The notes: generated by a model not told the origin, from the sequence alone. A stretch of DNA of 26,559 nt from CAYUJH01 sp964394585 (GCA_964394585.1 CAYMYI010000053.1:1-26559), one strand, 5' to 3'. Numbered from the stretch's first letter, positions 16,477-25,205 are shown. Program-made: numbers and translations.

Positions 16477-19400
16477 ATGCTCACTAACATAAAAATAGGA
16501 ACGAAAATCACGATTTTACTACTTGCTGTAGTATTTCTTTCTGTTTTTGCCATAAGTTATCTTTCTTATACACAAAGTAAGAATTCCGTAAATGAGCGCT
16601 ATGCCGAAAGTTTTAGCATGATTAGCGCCACAAAAGCCAGCCAAATTAGCTCAGTTTTTCGGCAAACAGAGCAAGATATTAACTATATGGTCGGCAATCG
16701 GCAAATCAAGCAAGCACTAACCCCAACTGATAGCACCGGAAACTTACTTACTTGGAACGATTCGCTCTACACTCTATTGAATCAGCAGCTTGATAGAATT
16801 CTGATTCCTATTCAGAGTTTAAGCCAATACTCCAACATATTCGTTACAGATATTCAAGGGAAAGTGCTGTACCGAAACGATAAAAACCAGAACGATGTAA
16901 TCGTAGGAAATTCATACCGTAACCTTGAAAAACTATTACAATCTGCACAAGGGCAAGCGGTGTACTATGGAGAACCTTTTCGATATAACAATCAAGGGTA
17001 CATGCATATAGCGGCTCCCGTTTTCCTTACTGAAGAAGAAGTAGCCCAATATTATATCATCATTGCGTTCAATCTCTCTCAAAAAATTTATCCGCTTATT
17101 GAGGCTACTACAGGCTTAGGAGAAACCGGTGAAATATTGCTTTGTAAGCTTTCGGGCAGAATTGTAAATATCATAAGCCCACTACGCAACTCTGACGCTA
17201 CAATTCTAACCCAAAAAGTTATCATCGGTGACAAGATGATATCGGTGCAGAAAGCCGCACAGGCAATTCCTCCGGACTTTGCGCAAGATATTGACTACCG
17301 TGATAAGAAAACCTTATCGTATTGGAACCATATAAAGCCGGTAAACTGGGGTCTTGTAGTAAAAATTGATGAGGAAGAAGTTACAGCAAGCCTTGATGGG
17401 CTTCTGTATACTTTCCTAATTTCGGGTAGTGTAATCGTATTTTTGTCTTTGTTGATTTCAACAATTTTCTCTCGTTTTCTTATTAATCCTATTCTTTCGT
17501 TAAAGAATCGTTTGAATTTGGTATCGAAGGGGATTCTACCGGAAAGCAACCAAATTGAGGGTAAAGATGAAATCGGAGAGATGGCAGTGGCTGTACAAGA
17601 GCTAGTAAGTGCGTTGCGTAGAACGGCAAACTTTGCGCATCAAATCGGAGAAGGAAATTACGATGCGGATTTTACCCCCATGAGTGAAGATGATACCCTT
17701 GGAAATGCGCTTCTTACTATGCGTGATAGCATTCAGGGAGCGGATAAGAAGGATAGAGAACGAAATTGGATTGTATCTGGGGTAGCTGAAATTGGTCAGA
17801 TTCTTCGATTACACAATAACCTCGAAGAATTAGGGGATGAAATTATAAGCTTTATTACAGAAAAGATTCAAGCTGTTCAGGGAGCGTTTTATGTAACTAC
17901 CGACGACGACGACGAGGCAACGTCTGAAGCTTATTTGGAAATGAAAGCAAGCTATGCTTATCACAAGAAGAAATATTTACAAGCAAAATTCAAGTTTGCA
18001 GAGGGTTTGGTTGGGCAGTGCGCCATAGAGCAAGATACAATTCTTCGTACGGAAATTCCTGAGAATTATGTAACGATTACCTCGGGGATACTTGGCGACC
18101 AACGCCCAACATGTTTGTTGTTTGTGCCTCTTATTACCGATGAAAAAGTTTTTGGCGTGTTAGAGTTTGCAGGATTTGAGCAGTTTACTTCTACGCATGT
18201 ATCGTTTGTCGAGGAAATCAGCGTAATTATTGCCCGAACCATCTTTAACATCAAAGTGAACGAACGTACGGTACGCCTTCTACAAGAGTCGCAGCAAATG
18301 AGCGAAGAGCTACAGTTGCAACAAGAGATATTACGCCAGAATGCCGAAGAAATGGAGGCAACTCAAGAAGAATTGACTCGAACCAACACTCGGTTAGAAG
18401 ATCAAATTTTGGAGGTGAATCGTAGTCAAAAACGATTGCAAGTATTGTTAGAAAATGCTTCTGAAGTAATCACTATTTATGAAAAAAATGGTAAAATACG
18501 TTATGTGAGCCCTTCTATAGAGCCTATTTTGGGGTACACACAAGATGAGATGATAGGAATCAATGATATTGTAAATGTTCATCCTGAATCTGCTAACGTA
18601 TTTAAAGATTTCTTTGAAAATCTGATCCAAAACCCAAATGAACGGCAAAATATTCAATACGAATACCGCAAAAAGAACAATGAAACCGTTTGGTTAGAGG
18701 CTACCGGAACAAATTTACTCTCAGATTCTGCCATCAGTGGTATTGTTGTAAACTCTCGCAATATCACCGAACGCAGGCGTGCCGAACGTGAAGAAAGAAT
18801 GCGTAGCCAAATGCAAGCACTTTCAGAAAACTCTCCCGATTTAATTACTCGTGTGAATTCAGAAGGGGTCTTTTTCTATATCAATCCTATCATTCAGAAT
18901 CTCACTGGCAAAGCGCCTAATCATTTCTTGGCAAAACACTTAAAAGAAGTTCAGCTCGATGTAGAAATTATTGATACTTGGTCAAAAGTTTTGGATAAAG
19001 TAAAGGATGACCAAGCGAAAATATCAATGGAAATGGAGTTTCCTTCTCTACAAGGAGAGCGGATTATGCAAGTAAACGCAATTCCTGAGTTTAACGAAGA
19101 AGAAAAGTTAGAGTCAGTATTGATTGTATCGCACGATATTACAGAGAGTAAGAAAATTGAGATGGAAATACGCTCTAACAACAAGAAGATTACGGAAAGT
19201 ATCAATTATGCAAAGCGGATTCAAAGTGCCATCTTACCCAATTACGAAGTAATCAAAAGTACTCTGCCAAATTCATTTATTTTCTACCGCCCGCGTGATG
19301 TGGTAAGTGGTGATTTCCCTTGGTTCTTGAAAAACGGAGAAGATATTTACTTTGCCGTGGTTGATTGTACAGGTCATGGAGTGCCAGGTGCACTCATTTC

Positions 19401-19941
19401 ATTAATAGGCTACTTCATTTTGAATGATATTGTAAATTCAAGGAAAATCTCTGAAGTGGGTTCTATTCTCGATTCTCTCAATGAAGGTGTAACCAAAACC
19501 TTAAAGCAAGATACTGCTAACTCACAAACGCGCGATGGTATGGATATATCTCTCTCTAAAATCAATTTAAAGAAGCACACTTTACAATATGCTGGGGCAA
19601 ACAGACCTTTATATTTTAAAAGGAAAGATGAACTATTGCAGTATAGAGGAGATAAATTCCCAATCGGAGGAGGAAAGTATAAAAATCGTACATCGTTCAC
19701 AACTCATCATATTGAATTAGAGCCTGACGATGAAATCTATATGTTCTCTGATGGATTGCCCGATCAGTTTGGAGGCCCTAGCAATAAAAAGTTTGCCCCA
19801 CGGCAAATTCGTGAAATCATACAAAACAGTAATTCACAAAACATGCAAGAGATGCACCATATTATTGAAGATGCCTTCGAGAACTGGAAAGGAGATCGCA
19901 AACAAACCGATGATGTATTAATGATTGGGATAAAGTTCTAA
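16477..19941 (+). CDS. SiaA-like sensor phosphatase: Cache-like / HAMP / GAF / PAS / PAS / SpoIIE (PP2C)
   Basis: A 1154-residue receptor. TM1 is at about 8-30, an extracytoplasmic Cache-like sensor at about 35-305, TM2 at about 310-335, HAMP at about 335-390, and GAF at about 430-590. A coiled coil lies at about 595-660, PAS at about 653-770 and 782-895, and the SpoIIE-type PP2C domain at about 907-1154. The phosphatase motifs VVSGDF, DCTGHGVPGA, RDGMDIS, FSDGLPDQFGG and TDDVLMIGIKF are intact; the usual SGDFYW reads SGDFPW. Like Pseudomonas SiaA, it joins an extracellular sensor and HAMP to a PP2C domain, and it is followed by SiaB- and SiaC-type genes, so its likely substrate is the phosphorylated SiaC-like protein. 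The coiled coil contains EEMEAT (624-629), matching the chemoreceptor methylation consensus, with cheR and cheB just upstream. Confidence 0.9.
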   Translation: MLTNIKIGTKITILLLAVVFLSVFAISYLSYTQSKNSVNERYAESFSMISATKASQISSVFRQTEQDINYMVGNRQIKQALTPTDSTGNLLTWNDSLYTLLNQQLDRILIPIQSLSQYSNIFVTDIQGKVLYRNDKNQNDVIVGNSYRNLEKLLQSAQGQAVYYGEPFRYNNQGYMHIAAPVFLTEEEVAQYYIIIAFNLSQKIYPLIEATTGLGETGEILLCKLSGRIVNIISPLRNSDATILTQKVIIGDKMISVQKAAQAIPPDFAQDIDYRDKKTLSYWNHIKPVNWGLVVKIDEEEVTASLDGLLYTFLISGSVIVFLSLLISTIFSRFLINPILSLKNRLNLVSKGILPESNQIEGKDEIGEMAVAVQELVSALRRTANFAHQIGEGNYDADFTPMSEDDTLGNALLTMRDSIQGADKKDRERNWIVSGVAEIGQILRLHNNLEELGDEIISFITEKIQAVQGAFYVTTDDDDEATSEAYLEMKASYAYHKKKYLQAKFKFAEGLVGQCAIEQDTILRTEIPENYVTITSGILGDQRPTCLLFVPLITDEKVFGVLEFAGFEQFTSTHVSFVEEISVIIARTIFNIKVNERTVRLLQESQQMSEELQLQQEILRQNAEEMEATQEELTRTNTRLEDQILEVNRSQKRLQVLLENASEVITIYEKNGKIRYVSPSIEPILGYTQDEMIGINDIVNVHPESANVFKDFFENLIQNPNERQNIQYEYRKKNNETVWLEATGTNLLSDSAISGIVVNSRNITERRRAEREERMRSQMQALSENSPDLITRVNSEGVFFYINPIIQNLTGKAPNHFLAKHLKEVQLDVEIIDTWSKVLDKVKDDQAKISMEMEFPSLQGERIMQVNAIPEFNEEEKLESVLIVSHDITESKKIEMEIRSNNKKITESINYAKRIQSAILPNYEVIKSTLPNSFIFYRPRDVVSGDFPWFLKNGEDIYFAVVDCTGHGVPGALISLIGYFILNDIVNSRKISEVGSILDSLNEGVTKTLKQDTANSQTRDGMDISLSKINLKKHTLQYAGANRPLYFKRKDELLQYRGDKFPIGGGKYKNRTSFTTHHIELEPDDEIYMFSDGLPDQFGGPSNKKFAPRQIREIIQNSNSQNMQEMHHIIEDAFENWKGDRKQTDDVLMIGIKF

Positions 19942-19956
19942 TAGTATATACTTTCA

Positions 19957-19987
19957 TTGTTTATTGATTAAAAAAGTTATAATTTTC
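19957..19987 (+). promoter_or_regulatory. Candidate promoter for the siaB-siaC pair
   Basis: TTG at 19957-19959 and TAATTTTC at 19980-19987 are separated by 20 bases, which fits the Bacteroidota -33/-7 layout; the -7 box differs from TAnnTTTG only at its last base. It lies in the 115-base gap before the kinase gene and could give siaB and siaC a promoter of their own. Consensus match only. Confidence 0.3.
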
Positions 19988-20056
19988 GCCCCTAAATAAG
20001 GGTATCGATATATATCAGGTAAACTTATTTTCTTATCAGCAGATTGCCCCCACAAT

Positions 20057-20617
20057 ATGAAGTATGTATACGAGTTGCATAAGACCATGTTAGAACAAAA
20101 CCTCATTTTAGTTTATGAGGGAGAGTTCACACAAGAAATCACAAAGTCTGTGCTTTCAATGACTGAGCGCAACATGGATACTTATAACGAAGATGGAAGT
20201 GTGAAACGGAAAGTTTTCAACATCATGGTAGAATGCTTACAAAATATATGTAAGCACGCCGAAAGGATGGAAACAGAAGGACACAATTTTGCAAATAGAG
20301 CTATCTTTATGATTGGAAAGTTAGATAACGAGTATATCATAACTTCCGGGAATCCGATGTTAACGGAGAAAGTTCCGGACATCACACGCAGACTAGATAC
20401 GATTAACCAACTTGATAAAGCAGGTTTAAAACTTCTTTATAAGGATCAAATCAAAAATGGTAAGATATCAGATAAAGGTGGTGCCGGTCTAGGGTTTATT
20501 GATATGGCCCGTAAGTCGGGGAACAAACTCAAGTTTGATTTTGAAGCCATCAATGATACGTATACCTTTTTCTCATTAAAAACCACTATTCCAAGAAAAC
20601 AAAATCAGGAAAAATGA
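20057..20617 (+). CDS. siaB: SiaB-family protein kinase (GHKL-like fold)
   Basis: A 186-residue soluble protein of the SiaB type. It shows a GHKL-style N box, VECLQNICKHAE (E59, N63, H67), and a glycine-rich G box, GGAGLGFIDMARKSG (from residue 141). In Pseudomonas aeruginosa, SiaB phosphorylates SiaC on a threonine and SiaA reverses it. The same order is found here: phosphatase, kinase, DUF1987 protein. The gene ends with an ATGA overlap into the next gene, so the two products are probably made in matched amounts. Being related to anti-sigma-factor kinases, it could be mistaken for an RsbW-type protein, but the DUF1987 neighbour favours SiaB. Confidence 0.88.
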   Translation: MKYVYELHKTMLEQNLILVYEGEFTQEITKSVLSMTERNMDTYNEDGSVKRKVFNIMVECLQNICKHAERMETEGHNFANRAIFMIGKLDNEYIITSGNPMLTEKVPDITRRLDTINQLDKAGLKLLYKDQIKNGKISDKGGAGLGFIDMARKSGNKLKFDFEAINDTYTFFSLKTTIPRKQNQEK

Positions 20618-20976
20618 ATATTTTAAATTTAGAAGGCACAGAGGATACTCCAAAAATCATCTTGGATAAGAACAACGGAATTTTTGAGATTTCCGGGCGA
20701 TCGTTACCTGAAGACTCCGCTGAGTTTTTTCAGCCAGTCTTAGATTGGCTCAGAGCCTATCAAAACGACCCAAATCCCGAAACTGTGTTCATGTTCAAGC
20801 TGGAGTACTTCAACACAGCTTCTTCAAAGTTGATTCTTGATGTTCTTTCTCAACTTGAGGAAATCGAAGGAACCAAAGTAGTTTGGCACTTTCATGAAGA
20901 TGATGAAGACATGGAAGAAGCAGGTGAAGAGTTCTCAGATTTGGTAGAGGTTCCTTTTGAGTTCAAAACTTACTAA
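20614..20976 (+). CDS. siaC: SiaC-family (DUF1987) regulatory phosphoprotein
   Basis: A 120-residue protein matching DUF1987/SiaC: GIFEISGRSLPEDSAEFFQPVLDWL, then FKLEYFNTASSKLILDVL, then a C-terminal acidic stretch HEDDEDMEEAGEEF. The conserved YFNT(S/A)SSK motif places a threonine at residue 68, the number I recall for the phosphorylated threonine of Pseudomonas SiaC. In that system unphosphorylated SiaC binds and activates the diguanylate cyclase SiaD. No such enzyme is encoded in this window, so the partner here is unknown; the ABC protein downstream is the obvious candidate. It starts inside the siaB-like stop (4-base overlap). Confidence 0.9.
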   Translation: MNILNLEGTEDTPKIILDKNNGIFEISGRSLPEDSAEFFQPVLDWLRAYQNDPNPETVFMFKLEYFNTASSKLILDVLSQLEEIEGTKVVWHFHEDDEDMEEAGEEFSDLVEVPFEFKTY

Positions 20977-20986
20977 GGGGTATTTT

Positions 20987-21046
20987 CTTTAGTGAGACTA
21001 AAGTCTTAGTTGAGAAAGAAAATAATTTTTCTCAAATAAGACTTTA
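20987..21046. promoter_or_regulatory. Long hairpin with overlapping alternative hairpin before the ABC transporter gene
   Basis: The major stem pairs 20999-21019 with 21026-21046: about 21 pairs with one mismatch and one G-T, around a 6-base loop. A smaller perfect stem, CTTTAG (20987-20992) with CTAAAG (20998-21003), shares bases with the left arm, so the two cannot form together. The T-rich run after the large stem (TTTATCTTTTT) is interrupted. It may be a terminator or attenuator lowering transcription from siaC into the transporter gene, or an mRNA stabiliser. Confidence 0.6.
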
Positions 21047-21121
21047 TCTTTTTCGTTATTACAGCGTAAAAAAAGCACCTAAAACCTTAGGCAATTTCGC
21101 CTATATGTTTACGAAAATCTT

Positions 21122-24100
21122 ATGAGTGAAGAAATTCTAAAGGCACTTACGCAATTGTTCGCCATCATCTCAAAGCAAGATGGAGGAGTAACTGAAGGGG
21201 AACGAAAGTTCGTAATCAACTACTTTAATCAAGAGCTCGACCAGAAAACCGCCAAACTCTACATAGCTGAGTATGATGAAAGCGCTGGTTGGGGGCAGGA
21301 AGAAGATGAAATTTCTGATGCTGATAAGAAAAAAAAGAAGAAAGACTTAACTAAAGTTCGCGATTCGGTTCGAATTTTAGGGATTTGTAGAAAAATCAAT
21401 AAAACACTCAATCAAAAACAGAAAGCCATTGTACTTATTAAGTTGCTGGAAATGCTAGCTTCTGATCGTTCCTTTACGGAGCAGCGAATGGCAATCATTA
21501 AGACTGTAGCTGAGGTATTTAACCTAAAAGAAGATTACCCGCTTGTCGAAAACTTTGTTACAGAAACTCACTCTTCTAAAATTGACCACGAAGATATTCT
21601 GATTTTTGATGATGAGCGCCCTCCTGATGGCAGTAAGATTAAGTTTATTGATTCGGGCTTGTTAGATGGAGAAATCATCTTCATGCGCATGAAAAGTGTA
21701 GGCTTATACTTCTGTAAGTATACAGGTGTAGACGAGGTATACCTTAATAATCAGCTGATTAAAAAAGATAGTATCATCCAATTCGCCCCTGGTAGTATTT
21801 TCAAGACACCTAAAGGTGCCCCCCTCTATTACGCTGACTTAGTTAATAAGTATAACAGTGATTTGAGTTTCGAAAATATTTCGTTCAACGCTATTAACTT
21901 AGAATTTCAGTTCCCCAATGGACATATTGGTTTGCGTAATGTGTCAGTCAGCGAAGGTCCGGGTAGTTTAATTGGAATTATGGGGGCAAGTGGTGCAGGT
22001 AAAACCACTCTGCTCAATGTGTTGGCAGGTTTAGAAGTTCCTTCTAAAGGCACGGTTTTGATTAATGGATATGATATTTTCCGAGAGAAAGAGAATATAG
22101 AAGGTGTTATTGGGTACATCTCTCAAGACGATTTACTTATTGAAGAACTCACAGTCTTTCAGAATTTGTATTACAATGCTAAACTCTGTTTCAAAGACTT
22201 AAGTGAAGAAGAAATTACTGTAAAAGTTAATAACGTATTGGCAAGCCTAGGCTTAGATCGGATCGCGCACCTGAAAGTAGGTAGTCCATTAAACAAAAAG
22301 ATTAGTGGAGGTCAAAGAAAGCGTTTAAATATCGCGTTAGAATTAATCCGCGAACCTGCTGTTCTGTTTGTAGATGAACCCACTTCAGGGTTATCTTCTC
22401 GCGACTCAGAAAATGTAATCGATTTATTGAAAGAACTTTCTTTTAAAGGGAAGTTGATTTTTGTGGTGATACACCAGCCATCATCAGATATCTATAAGAT
22501 GTTTGATAAGATGTTCATCATGGATACCGGTGGATATCCTATCTTTTATGGAAATCCCATTGAGGCTGTAATTTATTTCAAGTCGGCAGCGCATCAAGTA
22601 GATAATGAAACAGGACAGTGTCCCACTTGTGGTAACGTAAACCCTGAGCAAATTTTTAATATTATCGAAGCCCGAGTTGTGGATGAATATGGGGATTTTA
22701 CCGATAAGCGAAGAGTAACCCCCGTAGAGTGGCATGAATTGTATCTTGAAAGTTTCAAGATGGATAAAATCGATGATGTGAATGAAGAACCGCCTAAAAC
22801 GTTGAGAGTTCCTTCACGTATTATGCAAACGGTGATTTTCACAACTCGCGATTTTCTTTCAAAAGTTAGTGATAAGCAATATCTATTCATCAATCTTTTA
22901 GAAGCACCTCTTTTAGCATTATTACTATCACTCATAATTCGCTACCGATTAGATTATGATGCAGAGTATGTGTTTCGACACAATGACAACATTCCCGCAT
23001 ACATTCTAATTGCAATTTTGGTGGCACTGTTTATGGGTTTAACAGTAAGCGCAGAGGAGATTATTAGTGACCGGAAGATTCTGAAACGAGAGGCATTTTT
23101 GAACCTTAGTCGTAGTAGTTATCTAATTTCTAAGCTCATCATCTTATTTGTTCTTTCTGCAGTTCAAACGTTAACGTTCGTCCTAATTGGTAATACTATA
23201 TTGGATATACAGGGCTTGAATTTTATGTATTGGTTAGTCTTGTTCTCCATTTCGTGTCATGCAAATGTATTAGGGTTGAACATCTCTTCAGCATTTAACT
23301 CGGCAGTAACTGTATATATTCTCATCCCTATTTTGCTGATTCCACAAATGGTGCTGAGCGGATTAATTTTCGATTTTGATAAATTAAATAATACCATTAG
23401 TGATAGAGGTACTGTTCCATTGGTGGCAGATATCATCGCCTCTCGATGGGGCTACGAAGCAATAGCTGTAGAGCAGTTTCGCACTAACGATTATCAGAAG
23501 TATCTATTTGATATTGAAATCATAGAAAGTACTAACAACTACCGTCGTTCATTTTGGTATCCTGAAATGGAAAAAGTGGTGAATGCTACATTAACGCTCC
23601 TCAATCAAGAACAGAATGATTCTATAAGGACAGAACTTCACCAAAGAATAAATCTGCTCACTACTGAGTTTCAGGAAGATTATTACACCGTTGAAATAGC
23701 AGAGGGCTTTGATAAGCATGTATTGACACTTGAGAAATACACTATAGAAGCTGCATATGCCATTTTAGACCATTTAGAAAAAGCTAAGAACTATTATAAC
23801 TTAGAAGCGAATCGAGCTTCAGAAAGTAGAGACTCTGTGATATATGTACTTCAAGAGCAACTTGATGAATCTGGCATTAGTGTTCGAGACTACCAAGATG
23901 AGTACTTCAACGAAAGTTTAGCTGATTTGCTGAAAGCAAAAAATGCAGAAGAAATGATTTCATTACACAATAATGAATTTATTCAAATTATTGATCCAGT
24001 ATATCATCTGCCTGATATCAATACAGGGGCATTTAATTACCGAACACACTTTTTTGCCCCTAAAAAGCACTTTGTAGGGAAACATATCAACACATATGTA

Positions 24101-24211
24101 TTCAATATTCTTGTCATTTGGTTTATGACGTTAGTCTTATACATTACTTTATATTATGAACTCTTAGCAAAATTGATTAGAGTCTTAAGTAATTTTGGAA
24201 CAAAGAAATAA
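21122..24211 (+). CDS. ABCG-like ABC transporter with TerB-like and FHA-like N-terminal regions
   Basis: A 1029-residue fused ATPase-permease. Residues 1-140 are helical and TerB-like (ILKALTQLFAIISKQDGGVTEGERKFV). Residues about 150-240 resemble an FHA-like beta region (DEVYLNNQLIKKDSIIQFAPGSIF). The ATPase spans about 245-490, with Walker A GASGAGKTT (288-296), signature ISGGQ (394-398), Walker B with D418-E419, and H-loop H451. A CPTC pair sits at 500-503. Five membrane helices lie at about 585-752, then a large extracytoplasmic loop of about 235 residues (753-988), mostly helical, and a last helix at about 990-1017. The ATPase-before-membrane order and GYEAIAVEQF point to the ABCG/White group, whose normal loop is far shorter. 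Substrate unknown. The position after siaC suggests regulation by the switch. Confidence 0.88.
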   Translation: MSEEILKALTQLFAIISKQDGGVTEGERKFVINYFNQELDQKTAKLYIAEYDESAGWGQEEDEISDADKKKKKKDLTKVRDSVRILGICRKINKTLNQKQKAIVLIKLLEMLASDRSFTEQRMAIIKTVAEVFNLKEDYPLVENFVTETHSSKIDHEDILIFDDERPPDGSKIKFIDSGLLDGEIIFMRMKSVGLYFCKYTGVDEVYLNNQLIKKDSIIQFAPGSIFKTPKGAPLYYADLVNKYNSDLSFENISFNAINLEFQFPNGHIGLRNVSVSEGPGSLIGIMGASGAGKTTLLNVLAGLEVPSKGTVLINGYDIFREKENIEGVIGYISQDDLLIEELTVFQNLYYNAKLCFKDLSEEEITVKVNNVLASLGLDRIAHLKVGSPLNKKISGGQRKRLNIALELIREPAVLFVDEPTSGLSSRDSENVIDLLKELSFKGKLIFVVIHQPSSDIYKMFDKMFIMDTGGYPIFYGNPIEAVIYFKSAAHQVDNETGQCPTCGNVNPEQIFNIIEARVVDEYGDFTDKRRVTPVEWHELYLESFKMDKIDDVNEEPPKTLRVPSRIMQTVIFTTRDFLSKVSDKQYLFINLLEAPLLALLLSLIIRYRLDYDAEYVFRHNDNIPAYILIAILVALFMGLTVSAEEIISDRKILKREAFLNLSRSSYLISKLIILFVLSAVQTLTFVLIGNTILDIQGLNFMYWLVLFSISCHANVLGLNISSAFNSAVTVYILIPILLIPQMVLSGLIFDFDKLNNTISDRGTVPLVADIIASRWGYEAIAVEQFRTNDYQKYLFDIEIIESTNNYRRSFWYPEMEKVVNATLTLLNQEQNDSIRTELHQRINLLTTEFQEDYYTVEIAEGFDKHVLTLEKYTIEAAYAILDHLEKAKNYYNLEANRASESRDSVIYVLQEQLDESGISVRDYQDEYFNESLADLLKAKNAEEMISLHNNEFIQIIDPVYHLPDINTGAFNYRTHFFAPKKHFVGKHINTYVFNILVIWFMTLVLYITLYYELLAKLIRVLSNFGTKK

Positions 24212-24305
24212 CTATAAGGAGTAATAAGGTTCAAGATTTGATAATTTAAATCAAGAACGTCCGTTTAATAAATTGAAACATCAACCTTTGAGCTATTTAA
24301 TTATT

Positions 24306-25205
24306 ATGAAAAAGTTATATTTAAGTATCGTAACCTTATTATTGTTGTTGGGCTGTGGAGATAATAATGCTTCAACTGAAGAAACAACAACAACAGAGGA
24401 AGAAACAGGAGTTGTAGAGCAACCCGGTATTAATGATGAATTGGTAACTGATATCCTTCAGGCAATCCCTTCACCATTAGAAATTTCAATGCTTATACAA
24501 GAGATTGATCCTACCTATAAAGCTAGTGTATTGAATGATGCAGGCAATTCAGATAGCTACACTACGAATTACAGCAAAGCTATTAATTTAGGAATTTATG
24601 GCACCGATTTAGGCTATGCCAATATTTATGGTAAAAACCAAGATGCACTCAAATATTTAAATTCGGTGAGAGATTTAGCTGATGGCCTTAGCATAGGAGA
24701 GTTTTTTGATTACGCAACCATGAAACGTTTAGCCGATAGTTCTGATAATTTAGATTCCTTATTGGTAGAAACAACAAGTAATTTCAATCAGATCAATTAT
24801 CATTTACGTCAACAGAAAAGAGAACACTTGTCAATTTTGATTCTTACAGGAGGATGGATTGAAGCCGTTTATCTGACCTGTTTAGTTCATGAAGGTAATG
24901 ATAATCAACTGCTTAAGGAGAAAATAGGGGAACAAAAAATCGTGCTTGATAAAATTCTTTTAGTATTAGATGTATACAAATCTAAACCAAACTTTAGAGG
25001 ACTTATCGATGATCTTACTGCTTTACAACAAGTATATGATCAGATTGAAATTGAAACAGTATATGCACCTGCAACTACTCAAGAAGGACCTGATGGTCAA
25101 TTAATCGTTGTAGATAACACAACCAGTACTGTTAAAATTACAGATGCAGACGTAGAAACTATTACTAGCTTGACGAAATCAATCAGAAATAAGTTGATTC
25201 GGTAA
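24306..25205 (+). CDS. Conserved lipoprotein of unknown function
   Basis: A 299-residue lipoprotein. The start at ATG 24306 gives MKKLYLSIVTLLLLLGCG with a clear lipobox (LLLG-C); the frame also opens upstream at a TTG (24273) that is unlikely. An acidic, threonine-rich linker follows. The body is helical: PSPLEISMLIQEIDPTYKASVLN, then LGIYGTDLGYANIYGKNQDALKYL, then LTGGWIEAVYL. Similar lipoproteins occur widely in Bacteroidota as far as I recall, but I know no function. It lies 94 bases after the transporter gene and 53 bases before a small secreted protein, so it may serve as an outer-membrane or periplasmic partner of the transporter's large loop. That link is inferred only from position. 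Confidence 0.85.
   Translation: MKKLYLSIVTLLLLLGCGDNNASTEETTTTEEETGVVEQPGINDELVTDILQAIPSPLEISMLIQEIDPTYKASVLNDAGNSDSYTTNYSKAINLGIYGTDLGYANIYGKNQDALKYLNSVRDLADGLSIGEFFDYATMKRLADSSDNLDSLLVETTSNFNQINYHLRQQKREHLSILILTGGWIEAVYLTCLVHEGNDNQLLKEKIGEQKIVLDKILLVLDVYKSKPNFRGLIDDLTALQQVYDQIEIETVYAPATTQEGPDGQLIVVDNTTSTVKITDADVETITSLTKSIRNKLIR

Noticed and set aside
24273..24305. Longer start for the lipoprotein (TTG 24273)
   Set aside because: It would add a polar stretch before the signal peptide and spoil the lipobox position; ATG 24306 gives a standard lipoprotein signal.
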